Below, one piece after another: positions 44,500-53,058 of a stretch of DNA of 64,000 nt. Location of the stretch: NCBI GenBank assembly GCA_964574705.1, contig CAZNOO010000007.1:1-64000 (forward strand), given 5' to 3'. The position numbers and the translations under genes are program-made. Numbering within the stretch: position 1 is the stretch's first letter; every line of letters begins with the position of its first letter. Origin of the DNA: JAHIVB01 sp964574705 (lineage in GTDB: Bacteria > Bacillota_I > Bacilli_A > Izemoplasmatales > Hujiaoplasmataceae). The notes below the pieces were generated by a model. The model was not told where the DNA came from. It saw only the letters and a list, made by a program, of their open reading frames with translations, and ran no database searches.

Positions 44500-44610
44500 G
44501 TTATATTCCTAGTAAAGGATTCAAACAATCATAGGGGGGAATGTAATGACTTTACCATAATGGAATATTACAAAACCATTATAATCAAGAATTATGTTGG
44601 ATTTGTGATA

Positions 44611-44648
44611 AAGAAAAAAATCAAGCACGAATATATCATGCTTGATTT
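44611..44648 (-). terminator. Terminator of the wzz-kinase-phosphatase operon
   Basis: On the minus strand AAATCAAGCA, an 11-base loop, TGCTTGATTT, then T. The last codons of the phosphatase gene are within the stem. Confidence 0.88.
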
Positions 44649-45334
44649 AAAATAATTGAATTATGAAATAGGTGTTCTGCTGTTGCTTTCCCGAACTTTT
44701 TTTGAACATAGAGATATGCATCTAACATATAGTTTGTACGAAAGGCATGAATGTCAGAAGAAATGAAATCTACCAACCCCGCCTTAATCAATTTAAGAGC
44801 GGTTTTTTTCAGTTGAGCGCCTCTCGCTCCAATGACCGAGGCAGCATTGACTTGAATCAAGGCTCCCATTTTTTTCATGATCTTATAATCATTGAAATCC
44901 TTTATGTACTGGTATCGTTCTATATGTGCAATGATTGGTGTATACCCCATAGAAGTCATATTGTGGATGGATTCAGCGAAGTCTTCTTCCTCTTCTTCGG
45001 TCGCAAATTCAATTAAAACCATTTTTGATTTTCCTAAAGGGATAACCGTATGATTTCTTAATTTGTCAATTGAAGAAAAATTATAGTATATTTCGTTTCC
45101 TAGATGCAAATGAATCGGCATCTGTCTTTTTTCAACTTCAGTCTTGAATAATTCAAATACTTTCAGGTTTTCTTCATGAGATGATAAGTAATTCCTCGAT
45201 TTCATATAGTGAGGAGTTAAAAACACATCTGTCACACCAAACTTAATTTCTTCCTGCAATAGTTTTAGAGAAGTTTCTAAGTCCTCTGATCCGTCATCAA
45301 CGAACGGAAGTATATGAGTGTGAATATCAATCAC
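44636..45334 (-). CDS. PHP-type tyrosine-protein phosphatase (CpsB/YwqE)
   Basis: 232 aa. A manganese-dependent phosphatase that removes phosphate from the bacterial tyrosine kinase next to it. Metal ligands: HTHILPFVDDG at the N-terminus, Glu in GNEIYY, HIERYQY and SSDIHAF. The longest frame starts with GTG 45343, inside the AGGTGA ribosome site; GTG 45334 five bases behind that site gives the family-typical MIDIHTHILP. It follows the kinase gene at 45344, as in capsule operons of Gram-positive bacteria. Confidence 0.9.
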   Translation of the reverse strand: MIDIHTHILPFVDDGSEDLETSLKLLQEEIKFGVTDVFLTPHYMKSRNYLSSHEENLKVFELFKTEVEKRQMPIHLHLGNEIYYNFSSIDKLRNHTVIPLGKSKMVLIEFATEEEEEDFAESIHNMTSMGYTPIIAHIERYQYIKDFNDYKIMKKMGALIQVNAASVIGARGAQLKKTALKLIKAGLVDFISSDIHAFRTNYMLDAYLYVQKKFGKATAEHLFHNSIILNQA

Positions 45335-45343
45335 AAAAATCAC

Positions 45344-46048
45344 CTACTCCGAGTCTGTTGTGGAATGATATCCGTAGTAATGATAATCTTTATAATAACC
45401 AATTCTAGACTTGCGAACATCGATGTTTGCCAATACGGCTCCAATGACATTTGCATTGTTAAATCTTAATTGATTCAAGCCTTCTTTCGCAGCATCTTTC
45501 TTTGTTTTGTTATAAGCCACTACATATACGACTCCATCAACATACTTGCTGATTAAGAGCGGATCCGTTACAGACAAAACGGGAGGAGAATCCACGACAA
45601 TATAATCGTATTCTTTTCTTAAAGAGTCAATCAGAGCTGATGCTTTATGAGAATCCAAAATAATATTTGGGTAAGATAAATGCTTTCCGGTTAACAAAAT
45701 ATCAATTTTCGACTCATCATGAATGATTAACTCGTGAAAATCAACATCATTTGTGATGTAATCATAAAATCCCTTATCGTTAACTTGATGAAACGCTCTG
45801 TGAATCTTTGGTCTTCTTAAGTCAAAGTCGACAATAATTACTTTTTTTCCTTTTTCAGCATAAACCGCCGCAAGATTGATTGCAGTTGTTGTTTTTCCAT
45901 CTTCCGGCGTAGCAGAAGTGCATTGTATCACTTGAAGAGGTTTATCAATGGATGTAATTGCAATGTTCAGTTCAAGTTTGCGGTACGCTTCGGCTTCTCT
46001 TGAATTCGGTGTTTCGATAACAACGTTTCTATATTCAAAAAATTCCAT
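45344..46048 (-). CDS. Bacterial tyrosine kinase (CpsD/YwqD type)
   Basis: 234 aa. Walker A in TPEDGKTTTAINLA, Walker A' in VIIVDFDLRRPK and Walker B in IVVDSPPVL define a BY-kinase. The C-terminal tail has a Tyr cluster (GYYKDYHYYGYH) for autophosphorylation. It works with the separate membrane activator encoded upstream (Wzz domain, 46049-46792), the split arrangement of Gram-positive bacteria. It probably controls length and export of a surface polysaccharide. Confidence 0.92.
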   Translation of the reverse strand: MEFFEYRNVVIETPNSREAEAYRKLELNIAITSIDKPLQVIQCTSATPEDGKTTTAINLAAVYAEKGKKVIIVDFDLRRPKIHRAFHQVNDKGFYDYITNDVDFHELIIHDESKIDILLTGKHLSYPNIILDSHKASALIDSLRKEYDYIVVDSPPVLSVTDPLLISKYVDGVVYVVAYNKTKKDAAKEGLNQLRFNNANVIGAVLANIDVRKSRIGYYKDYHYYGYHSTTDSE

Positions 46049-46792
46049 CTAGTCCACCAGCTTTCTTTCTTTGATTGTTCCTGGCACAGCTGCTATTACA
46101 TTGACCTTCAGATGTTTTTCTAACTCTTGCGTGCTTTGGAATTTATTGTTGAATAATTCTTTAACAAAAACAATTCCCAAAGACAAAATGCCTCCAAGAA
46201 GAACACTGATCACAACGTTCAAAAACTTATTGGGAGAGGTTGGATTGTTATCGACAGTTGCAACGTCAAGAACTTTTAATTTGTTTTGAAGTAGAACATA
46301 ACCATTCTCCTCGTCATTTGCAATCAGAATCGAATTTTCAACCAGTCGGTCCGCAATTTCGCTTGCCAAAGTTGGAGATGCGTTTTCAACTGAAATATAA
46401 ATAATCAGAACACTCGTACTGCTAGATACTGAAATGCTGTTTTGCAACGATTGGATCGAATAACCTTCCGGTAAATCTGCTACATCAGCAAGTACTGTGC
46501 TTAAAACTTTTTCAGAAACAACAAACTCCTTATATGTTGCAATCAGGTTTTGTGCAACATAAATTGCGGATTGTTCTGAAGTTGTTTGCTGTGTGACATC
46601 CACTTGCACCATAATCGAAGTTTCTGCGGTGTATTGTGGAGTAACAATCACAAAGGTATATACAATACCAATGACGGTTACCCATAGTGTTACAAAAAAC
46701 ACCAGCAAAATATTGTTCCATATAATTCTGAACAAATCAGATAGTGTAATTCCTTCCTCTACAAAAGCTTCTTGTTGATTCATTTCATCCAT
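46049..46792 (-). CDS. Wzz-type chain-length determinant / kinase activator (CpsC/YwqC)
   Basis: 247 aa. Helix at about 29-51, an extracytoplasmic Wzz domain with PQYTAETSIMV, a second helix near 190-210 preceded by NPTSPNKFLN, and a short cytoplasmic tail (about 35 residues) that in this family activates the BY-kinase. ATG 46792 follows GGAG. First gene of a three-gene operon. Confidence 0.9.
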   Translation of the reverse strand: MDEMNQQEAFVEEGITLSDLFRIIWNNILLVFFVTLWVTVIGIVYTFVIVTPQYTAETSIMVQVDVTQQTTSEQSAIYVAQNLIATYKEFVVSEKVLSTVLADVADLPEGYSIQSLQNSISVSSSTSVLIIYISVENASPTLASEIADRLVENSILIANDEENGYVLLQNKLKVLDVATVDNNPTSPNKFLNVVISVLLGGILSLGIVFVKELFNNKFQSTQELEKHLKVNVIAAVPGTIKERKLVD

Positions 46793-46835
46793 AATAATTC
46801 TCCAATCTTATAAGAAATAAAAAGGTCTATTCAAT

Positions 46836-46864
46836 ATTTTACAATAGTTTCCGAAAAAACACAA
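46836..46864 (-). promoter_or_regulatory. Promoter of the wzz-kinase-phosphatase operon
   Basis: On the minus strand TTGTGT (46864-46859), a 17-base spacer and TAAAAT (46841-46836). Confidence 0.55.
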
Positions 46865-46879
46865 CGGAATCAATTCAGA

Positions 46880-47746
46880 TCAATAACTGATTACAGCTGA
46901 AGCGAGAGCGATAAGCCCTAAAATCAAAGTATACACTGCAAAGTAAATTAGTTTTCCTTGTCTGAACCATTTAAATATATATTTCAATGAAAATCTGGTT
47001 GCTAAGATGCTAAAAACGAAGGCTGACCCGTATAAAATATATAATAGCGGGTTGGATGTATCGAAACCAATATCATAATGCGCCGGATCAATGAACCATG
47101 GGATTAGTTTATAGAAAAACGCCCCAATTGATATTGGAATATATAGCATCAGTGAAAACGTCAATGCCGTGTCCATCGATATCTTTCTTAACAAACCAGT
47201 AGAAGTGGTAATTCCGCTTCTGGAAAGCCCAGGAATCATTGAGAAAGGTTGAATCAATCCTATAACGATGGCGTCTCTAAATGATAAGTGTTGATTGACA
47301 TGTTTTTGAGGAGCAAATCTAACAATATATAGAAAAGTCGACGTAATTAATAACCCAACTGCGACAACAAACAAAGAGTATTGCTGGTAAAATGCATCAA
47401 GCGGATTTTCAAATAGGACTCCCATAATTCCAAAAGGAATTGTAGCAATCACAATTTTCAATGCATAATAAAAATCCTCTTTAGACTCTGGCCTTGAACC
47501 CTTCCTAAAGATAAAACGAAATGAGTTCACAATCAATCTGGCTAATAATGTGCGGAAATAGTATGCAATTGCTATCAATGAGCCCAAATTGACTAAAATC
47601 AAAAACAAAATACCTGTATCTGCATTTATGTTCAACAATGCCTGTGACAATGCAACATGCCCACTGGAGGAAATCGGCAAGACTTCTGTCACCCCTTGGA
47701 CAATGCCCAGAAAAATATATTTGAGTAACTCTACCACAAATGTCAT
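46880..47746 (-). CDS. uppP: Undecaprenyl-diphosphatase, copy 2
   Basis: 288 aa, about eight membrane helices. UppP (BacA) converts undecaprenyl diphosphate to the monophosphate carrier used for wall and surface glycans. Key motifs: GVTEVLPISSSGH with the catalytic Glu and Ser, and PGLSRSGIT with the catalytic Arg. It lies 76 bases behind a second complete copy. The shared motif order and length suggest a tandem duplication, but the two proteins have diverged clearly. Confidence 0.93.
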   Translation of the reverse strand: MTFVVELLKYIFLGIVQGVTEVLPISSSGHVALSQALLNINADTGILFLILVNLGSLIAIAYYFRTLLARLIVNSFRFIFRKGSRPESKEDFYYALKIVIATIPFGIMGVLFENPLDAFYQQYSLFVVAVGLLITSTFLYIVRFAPQKHVNQHLSFRDAIVIGLIQPFSMIPGLSRSGITTSTGLLRKISMDTALTFSLMLYIPISIGAFFYKLIPWFIDPAHYDIGFDTSNPLLYILYGSAFVFSILATRFSLKYIFKWFRQGKLIYFAVYTLILGLIALASAVISY

Positions 47747-47773
47747 ATCATGTTCCTGCTTTCAATTGTGTTC

Positions 47774-47815
47774 TTTTTCCAAGATGTTAATATTTCATAG
47801 GTATTCTTGGAAAAA
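47774..47815. repeat. Long perfect inverted repeat between the two uppP genes
   Basis: TTTTTCCAAGA (47774-47784) and TCTTGGAAAAA (47805-47815) are 11-bp perfect arms around 20 bases. The arms end in A on both strands, so it lacks a terminator tail. Confidence 0.6.
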
Positions 47816-47822
47816 TAAATTA

Positions 47823-48662
47823 CTAAAAGATATACAACCCAATCGATAATAATCCGATTAAAATACAGTAGAACCCGAAATAATGGATCTTCCCGGATTT
47901 AAAAATGTTGAATATCAGCCGATAAGCAATATAAGTTGACACCATAGCAGCCATAAAAGCTAAAAAGTAATAAAAGAGAACAGCATTATTTGCGACTCCT
48001 AGCCCTTCAGAAAAAGAATCCTTAATCAGAATAATCACAGATCCAATGGAAGCTGGGATGTAAATCATAAAAGAAAAATTGAGAGCCGAATCAATTCCCA
48101 TTCCTCTGCTGATTGCGGTTGAAGTCGTCATTCCAGATCTAGAAATACCCGGAACAATGGCAATTGCTTGCGCAAAGCCAATTAATACAGCATCTAAATA
48201 ATTAATATGCGTATTTCCATTTAGTATTTTCTTATTGGCAATTAAAACCAAAATCGTTCCAGTGAATACAAGTCCTACCCCTGAAAGAAGCACGCTGTAT
48301 TCAGTCGTAAGTTGCTCCAAAAGATTTTTAAACAAAAGTCCTACAATAACAATTGGAATTGTGGCAACAATGATTTTAAGTCCAAAGCTGAATCCCGCTT
48401 CAGTTTTAACTCGAGATTCTTTTTTGAAAATATAAAGGAAGAAATCCTTGTAAATTTTGACTAGTCTTTTGAAGTATATGATCAACATCGTTACCAAAGA
48501 TCCTGTGTTGACCAAGATGAGAAACAATAACCCTTTATCTTCTTGCAGTCCTACTAATACTTTGGCAAGTTCAACATGTCCCGAAGATGAAATGGGTAAA
48601 ATTTCTGTAATTCCTTGGACAAGACCTAAAATGAAATATTTTAATGCTTCAAGTACGCTCAA
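47823..48662 (-). CDS. uppP: Undecaprenyl-diphosphatase, copy 1
   Basis: 279 aa, same membrane plan as the next copy: GITEILPISSSGH near the N-terminus and PGISRSGMT in the second half, both with the catalytic residues. Start TTG 48662, with AGGGGGG six bases upstream. Duplicate UppP proteins are known in Bacillota and may differ in regulation or in bacitracin resistance. It is upstream of copy 2 and probably co-transcribed unless the dyad between them interferes. Confidence 0.93.
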   Translation of the reverse strand: MSVLEALKYFILGLVQGITEILPISSSGHVELAKVLVGLQEDKGLLFLILVNTGSLVTMLIIYFKRLVKIYKDFFLYIFKKESRVKTEAGFSFGLKIIVATIPIVIVGLLFKNLLEQLTTEYSVLLSGVGLVFTGTILVLIANKKILNGNTHINYLDAVLIGFAQAIAIVPGISRSGMTTSTAISRGMGIDSALNFSFMIYIPASIGSVIILIKDSFSEGLGVANNAVLFYYFLAFMAAMVSTYIAYRLIFNIFKSGKIHYFGFYCILIGLLSIGLYIF

Positions 48663-48697
48663 TGTAATCCCCCCTTGGCAAGATGTTTAATTCCTTG

Positions 48698-48726
48698 AGA
48701 AAAAGCCGATGAATGGACCGGCTTAG
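48698..48726 (-). terminator. Terminator of the superoxide reductase gene
   Basis: On the minus strand AAGCCG, ten-base loop, CGGCTT, then TTTC. Confidence 0.7.
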
Positions 48727-48744
48727 TCATTTTAATTTAACTTA

Positions 48745-49119
48745 TTATTCAACTTCTGTCATCCACAAGCCATGCAAGTTGCAGAATTCAAAAACCTTAA
48801 TCGGTTTATCTTCGCAAACATGAAACTTCGCTTCTGGAGCATCATTTGGTTGGAATGTCTTAATTTGGTATTTATTTCCTTGTTCGACAAATAGCCATTG
48901 AATGAAATGCTCGGGCAGCATCGGATGTGGAACGCTTCCGACTTTAACCGAAATTAAACCTCCAGGCAGTCTTTCTACAACCGGTAAGTGTTTTTCATTT
49001 CCTTGATCGAGAGACTTTGGCTTGAGTAAAGTCATTTCATCTCCGCAGCAAACCAATGTTGAATCTTTCGGATATGTATAGCATATTCTTTTACAATGTT
49101 TACAGTAGTAAATATTCAT
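48745..49119 (-). CDS. dfx: Desulfoferrodoxin (superoxide reductase)
   Basis: 124 aa. It reduces superoxide to peroxide without making oxygen and is typical of anaerobes. N-terminal desulforedoxin-type iron centre: CKHC and the CC pair (VCCGDEM). Centre II ligands follow: His in EKHLPVVE, two His in PHPMLPEHFIQW, and Cys and His in CNLHGLW. All are intact, so this is a two-iron enzyme. ATG 49119 follows AAGGAGGG. A weak dyad ATTGA/TCAAT stands in the upstream region and might bind a redox regulator. Confidence 0.95.
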   Translation of the reverse strand: MNIYYCKHCKRICYTYPKDSTLVCCGDEMTLLKPKSLDQGNEKHLPVVERLPGGLISVKVGSVPHPMLPEHFIQWLFVEQGNKYQIKTFQPNDAPEAKFHVCEDKPIKVFEFCNLHGLWMTEVE

Positions 49120-49208
49120 AGTAAAATACCCTCCTTATTGATTATTTAAGTCAATTAATCATATCATATTACAACTAAAATGAAAAGCGGATAACTAAAA
49201 AATCGATT

Positions 49209-49523
49209 TCATTCTTCTTCTGCAGGTAGGGCTTCAAATGCAGCGATGACTTCATCAAACAAGTCGTCGTCTTCAATTGCGGAAACAAAGTACTCGTCGC
49301 TTTCATCATCATAGTCAAGTTCAAGCAGCACCAAGCCTTGTTCTTCTTCATTAACGAGGTTCCCATTGATCTTAACCAAATCCATTACAGCATAGATTAC
49401 GCCATGAAGTGGAATGAGACCAAGCTCCTCCATTTCAAAATTAGAACCAAAATCGTCTGTCATAGTGAGGTTTTCTTTATTGTTCTCATCAAGTAAAAAT
49501 TCGTAGATTTCTTTGTCTTTCAT
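49209..49523 (-). CDS. DUF1292 acidic protein
   Basis: 104 aa, very acidic, especially at the C-terminus. Pattern LDENNKENLTMTDDFGSNFEM, then VIYAVMDLVK and GLVLLELDYDDESDEYFVSAIEDDD, is that of DUF1292 proteins common in Bacillota, of unknown function. The longest frame starts at 49562, but AGGAGG seven bases before ATG 49523 decides. It lies ten bases behind the DUF2804 gene. Confidence 0.8.
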   Translation of the reverse strand: MKDKEIYEFLLDENNKENLTMTDDFGSNFEMEELGLIPLHGVIYAVMDLVKINGNLVNEEEQGLVLLELDYDDESDEYFVSAIEDDDLFDEVIAAFEALPAEEE

Positions 49524-49533
49524 ATGAATCCTC

Positions 49534-50553
49534 CTAATAGTGATTTGTAATTTTTTCTGCAAATCCCAGCATCTCTTTTATCATCAACTTTGAGCCGTCG
49601 TCTAGAACAACTGTTCCGCTAAACAACCCAAAAATTTGGTGTCCAATATTCTTAATTATTCCTAAATTCATTTGATCTGGTCTATCTAACAATGGTTTCA
49701 GAATCAAATCGACTCGGTTTTGATTATCTTTAAATGACCATTCTTGCATTAAATCCTTATCATCAAGTTGAAACTCTATTTTGTCTAGTTTGTGCGCTTT
49801 ACCATCAAAAAACAACATATTTTCCGATGCGGAAGATGTATCGCCAAACCCATATCCTAAATTGAAGCCAAAACGCTTTCCATTAACAATTCCAGATAGA
49901 GAACTCCAGTACCAAGTGTTCTTGTATGTCCATACGCCTCGCCCCCAGTCTAAAACTGAGAAAGTATCAGACTTGTTAAATGTTATTTTCTCGCTTCCTA
50001 ACTCAACAACCCCCGAAGATGGCATACAATTAATCTTTTGATTATAATAAAATGCTAATTTGTTTTCTTTCCAAGGCGTCGCAATGACCATAGACTCATC
50101 GTGAAGGTCCTCTAGTTCGAGAGAGACTTTCAAGTCCTTGTTATCTTCGAACCCTTTAACGAATGCTTTGATGATTCTTTTATCAGGTAATCTCAAAAAT
50201 TCCAAATTGAAATCAGTAGAATGGTATACCGTGTCTCCCTCAAGTGAAGATGTAGGTAAATTCATCTTTCCAAATGGAAACCATAGTAATTTGGTTTTGT
50301 TATGCTTCTTTGGTTTCTCAAAGTCAAGCAATACCACAGTTACCATAGCGGAATATCCTAAGTCTGCAATTGTAAAAGTAATCCCTTGCCTCTGATTCAA
50401 TACGGCATAGTAATCCCACTCTTTGATGCGCCAAATCGATGCCTTTATATCTTTACGAGAATAATTGAACACGGGGAGGGTTGCGTACCCTGGGTTAGAA
50501 AGTTGTCCAAACTTATTCAATAGATTCTGTTTTTCTGTTATGATTTTTTGCAT
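49534..50553 (-). CDS. DUF2804 family protein
   Basis: 339 aa, no signal peptide. The landmark LDWGRGVWTYKNTWYW and GKRFGFNLGYGFGD identify DUF2804, a family with a beta-rich fold distantly like lipocalin/hydroxyneurosporene-synthase-type proteins and no known reaction. ATG 50553 follows AAGGAGG. It is the first gene of a pair with the DUF1292 gene. A TATAAT at 50587-50582 on the minus strand is a likely -10. Confidence 0.83.
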   Translation of the reverse strand: MQKIITEKQNLLNKFGQLSNPGYATLPVFNYSRKDIKASIWRIKEWDYYAVLNQRQGITFTIADLGYSAMVTVVLLDFEKPKKHNKTKLLWFPFGKMNLPTSSLEGDTVYHSTDFNLEFLRLPDKRIIKAFVKGFEDNKDLKVSLELEDLHDESMVIATPWKENKLAFYYNQKINCMPSSGVVELGSEKITFNKSDTFSVLDWGRGVWTYKNTWYWSSLSGIVNGKRFGFNLGYGFGDTSSASENMLFFDGKAHKLDKIEFQLDDKDLMQEWSFKDNQNRVDLILKPLLDRPDQMNLGIIKNIGHQIFGLFSGTVVLDDGSKLMIKEMLGFAEKITNHY

Positions 50554-50581
50554 ACCTTCGCCTCCTTACCTCCATTATATA

Positions 50582-50587
50582 ATTATA
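50582..50587 (-). promoter_or_regulatory. -10 element of the DUF2804-DUF1292 pair
   Basis: TATAAT on the minus strand just behind the preceding terminator; no convincing -35. Confidence 0.4.
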
Positions 50588-50603
50588 TCGGTAAAATTAG
50601 GTT

Positions 50604-50632
50604 AAAAAAGATTAGTTTTTTCAACTAATCTT
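50604..50632 (-). terminator. Terminator of the symporter/YwaF-like operon
   Basis: On the minus strand AAGATTAGTT, loop GAAAA, AACTAATCTT, then T. Confidence 0.9.
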
Positions 50633-51401
50633 CAGTAAATGTTCTTTTAATTCTTAGAATGATCCTTCCAACTCCAAATGGAATAACGGGAAGGGTAAGT
50701 AGTATTCCTGCCAATATGACCATTGTCAATAAATATGGAAGTCTACCATAATTGGCCAAAATGAATTGAAGTGGTGATCCGCTTGCTGTATTTAAAAACA
50801 TCATATCTGTATTGAAGATAAGATTCGTAATTGAAGCTAACCCAGCGAACAGAATCAATGAAATAAATACCTTGGGATATTCCTCAAACGAAGGTCTATA
50901 TAACTTGGAAAGAACGAGATATAATGAGAAGAAAATCATCGTGCCATGATAGAAGAAACTGATTATCGGTACGATGTTATCTTTTAGCGGGAACCAGTTA
51001 TACTCTCCACCAAGAACAGTAGCTGGATAGAAAAGCACAATAATTCCTGCAAGCAATCCAATGGAGTATGCAATTGGCATAAACTTCTTTGAAATCTCAG
51101 GTTTGGTAAATGCGACCAAAGGCATCAAATATAAAGAAAAGCTACATAATTGCATTGGAATGTACATAGCGGGGAACGTTCCGTGCATAATATAAAATTC
51201 TGTGTACTTTGCTAGTTCAAGAAAAATAAGAAATAAAGCAGTAATTTTCAGAACTTTTCTATGATTAACATTTCGAAATACCTTTAACAGCATAATCAAT
51301 AATATCGCAATAATAACAAATATGAATATAGTTCCCAAAATATGCTTTTCGCCAAACACGGTTGGGCTCTGTAATTCGAAAATCATCGTATCAAAGTTCA
51401 T
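50625..51401 (-). CDS. YwaF-like (TIGR02206) integral membrane protein
   Basis: 258 aa, six to seven membrane helices. The segment ELAKYTEFYIMHGTFPAMYIP followed by MQLCSFSLYLMPLVAF is characteristic of the TIGR02206/YwaF family, distantly related to TMEM164; function unknown, perhaps lipid-related. GGAGAG precedes ATG 51401. It lies 19 bases behind the symporter gene and ends with a clear terminator, so the two form an operon. Confidence 0.78.
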   Translation of the reverse strand: MNFDTMIFELQSPTVFGEKHILGTIFIFVIIAILLIMLLKVFRNVNHRKVLKITALFLIFLELAKYTEFYIMHGTFPAMYIPMQLCSFSLYLMPLVAFTKPEISKKFMPIAYSIGLLAGIIVLFYPATVLGGEYNWFPLKDNIVPIISFFYHGTMIFFSLYLVLSKLYRPSFEEYPKVFISLILFAGLASITNLIFNTDMMFLNTASGSPLQFILANYGRLPYLLTMVILAGILLTLPVIPFGVGRIILRIKRTFTED

Positions 51402-51420
51402 AATAATACTCTCCAGTTAC

Positions 51421-52827
51421 TTACTTAGAAGCATTTTTCTTGTTCGATCGAACAAACAGTATAATAAACATTACAACAACATAAGCTAGACATCCAAAGA
51501 GTGCAACATAATTGAATAACCCTTCAGACGGTTTTTCATAGAAGATAGACGGTAACATCAAAATTAAAAATAGTGGCAAAGCCATTGCAATTGCTGTTCC
51601 GCTTCCCAAAACCATTTCCTCTGCAACTGGAGTCTCTAAATTTTTATCGAGGCCTTTAAGCAAAGCAATTCCGGTAGATGCAACACCTGTCAGCATGCCA
51701 AACAGTCCGACAAAGTATTCATCTTTAAATTGTGGATAGACGCGTTTTGTAAGAAATCTGACATAGAACAATGTTGCGATTCCACCAATAGAAGCTATCA
51801 CTAACAGCAATAACCAGTATTCACCGAGAAAATCGATGGTAATCGTTAGAATCGAACCGGTAATCATGATATTAAATGCTAATGAGCTGATATTAGAAAG
51901 AACATAATCGTTCTTCAAAAAACGAACTTCTTTTCCCTTGGCTTGAATCTTCTTCAAAATTGATTTATAGATTAATGCATAGAAGATACCGATAATGAAG
52001 TTAAATCCCTTCAATAGGCCAAAGATGGTTGGACCAATCGTGGATGGAAGATAGGCAAGCAAAATAGATAAAACGTATAATGTCAGCCATACCAAAGCAT
52101 AGATGATTGCAATAATGACAACTTGAATCGTAAGTCCATCCAAAACGCTAACTTCTTTTACGGTATCAATTTGAATTGTAGTTGTTTCAATTGAAGAGTC
52201 TTCATAATGGCCGGGCTTCTTCTCTCCTTTACGCTTAGAAAGAATATTGATTGCAGCAACACCTACAGTTCCTCCGAAAACGAATCCGAGGAAAGCGTAA
52301 GATGCGCCTAAAGCAATTCCGTTTGTAACGCTTCCAAGCATCTCGCCCCATATACGTCCGAACTGGGTGGCAAGTCCTGGTCCCTGACCAAATCCAAGTG
52401 GCAATAACATTCCTGCTCCAACAAACTTGTCGCTAAAGAACATCAATACCAATAGGATTCCAATGAATCCTTGCAAAGCGTATGTGCTAGTGATAATCAT
52501 TCCAGTAGACCATACTTTGCGTTTGTTTTTACTTTCTCCCTGTTTCAAAGTCAGGGAGATGAACCCGATGGCTAATGCATGATACACAATGATTGCCATG
52601 ATGTTGACAAAATTACCTACGACAGCCTCATACTGATCTGGTGGAAGAATAAAATTAAAATAAATCTGGGCAATGATAAACCCGATGAATCCTCCAAGTA
52701 GTGCTGTAGGCAAAACAAATTTGGAAAAAATAGGAAATGTTGTTTTCATGAATTTTCCAACGAAAAGCAGTACTCCAATTGCTAAGAAAAAAAGTATAAC
52801 ACTCCATTCTTGCGTAAATGTATCCAT
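51421..52827 (-). CDS. GltS-like sodium/carboxylate (glutamate) symporter
   Basis: 468 aa, about 12 helices in two repeats. GFGQGPGLATQFG in the first half and GMLTGVASTGIALLKG in the second correspond to the two re-entrant loops of GltS (sodium:glutamate symporter). The protein is longer than the E. coli one (401 aa), partly from a charged cytoplasmic loop near 205-230. The substrate may be glutamate or a related acid. ATG 52827 follows CAGGAGG. Extended -10 TGTTATAAT at 52896-52888. Confidence 0.8.
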   Translation of the reverse strand: MDTFTQEWSVILFFLAIGVLLFVGKFMKTTFPIFSKFVLPTALLGGFIGFIIAQIYFNFILPPDQYEAVVGNFVNIMAIIVYHALAIGFISLTLKQGESKNKRKVWSTGMIITSTYALQGFIGILLVLMFFSDKFVGAGMLLPLGFGQGPGLATQFGRIWGEMLGSVTNGIALGASYAFLGFVFGGTVGVAAINILSKRKGEKKPGHYEDSSIETTTIQIDTVKEVSVLDGLTIQVVIIAIIYALVWLTLYVLSILLAYLPSTIGPTIFGLLKGFNFIIGIFYALIYKSILKKIQAKGKEVRFLKNDYVLSNISSLAFNIMITGSILTITIDFLGEYWLLLLVIASIGGIATLFYVRFLTKRVYPQFKDEYFVGLFGMLTGVASTGIALLKGLDKNLETPVAEEMVLGSGTAIAMALPLFLILMLPSIFYEKPSEGLFNYVALFGCLAYVVVMFIILFVRSNKKNASK

Positions 52828-52887
52828 GGAAATCCTCCTGTGAGTTACATAGCAAAAGCGTATTAAATTTCACACTTTGCATCCTCG

Positions 52888-52896
52888 ATTATAACA
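52888..52896 (-). promoter_or_regulatory. Extended -10 of the symporter operon
   Basis: TGTTATAAT on the minus strand, 60 bases before the start codon. Confidence 0.55.
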
Positions 52897-52927
52897 CATT
52901 TTAAACATATTCATTCTTCTTTCCACA

Positions 52928-52946
52928 AGAAAATTATGAATTTTCT
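52928..52946. promoter_or_regulatory. Perfect dyad in the divergent symporter/VIT1 region
   Basis: AGAAAATT, ATG, AATTTTCT: 8-bp arms, upstream of the symporter -10. Candidate operator; binding protein unknown. Confidence 0.4.
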
Positions 52947-53018
52947 GTAAAACGAGGCTATTCACAAAGTGGTTTTGTACATTATTCACTTGCATCCGTA
53001 TTTCAAAGACTTCTTCTG

Positions 53019-53027
53019 TGATATAAT
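53019..53027 (+). promoter_or_regulatory. Extended -10 of the ferritin-like/VIT1 gene
   Basis: TGATATAAT, with TTTCAA 15 bases upstream of the hexamer. Confidence 0.55.
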
Positions 53028-53058
53028 ACGGATATGAAATCATTTGGAGGAGTGCATT

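Noticed and set aside
44521..44560. GGGGGGAA followed by ATG, like a gene start on the + strand
   Set aside because: The frame closes after four codons and no other support exists.
47774..47815. Inverted repeat as a terminator between the uppP genes
   Set aside because: On both strands the stem is followed by A, not T, so it cannot act as a rho-independent terminator.
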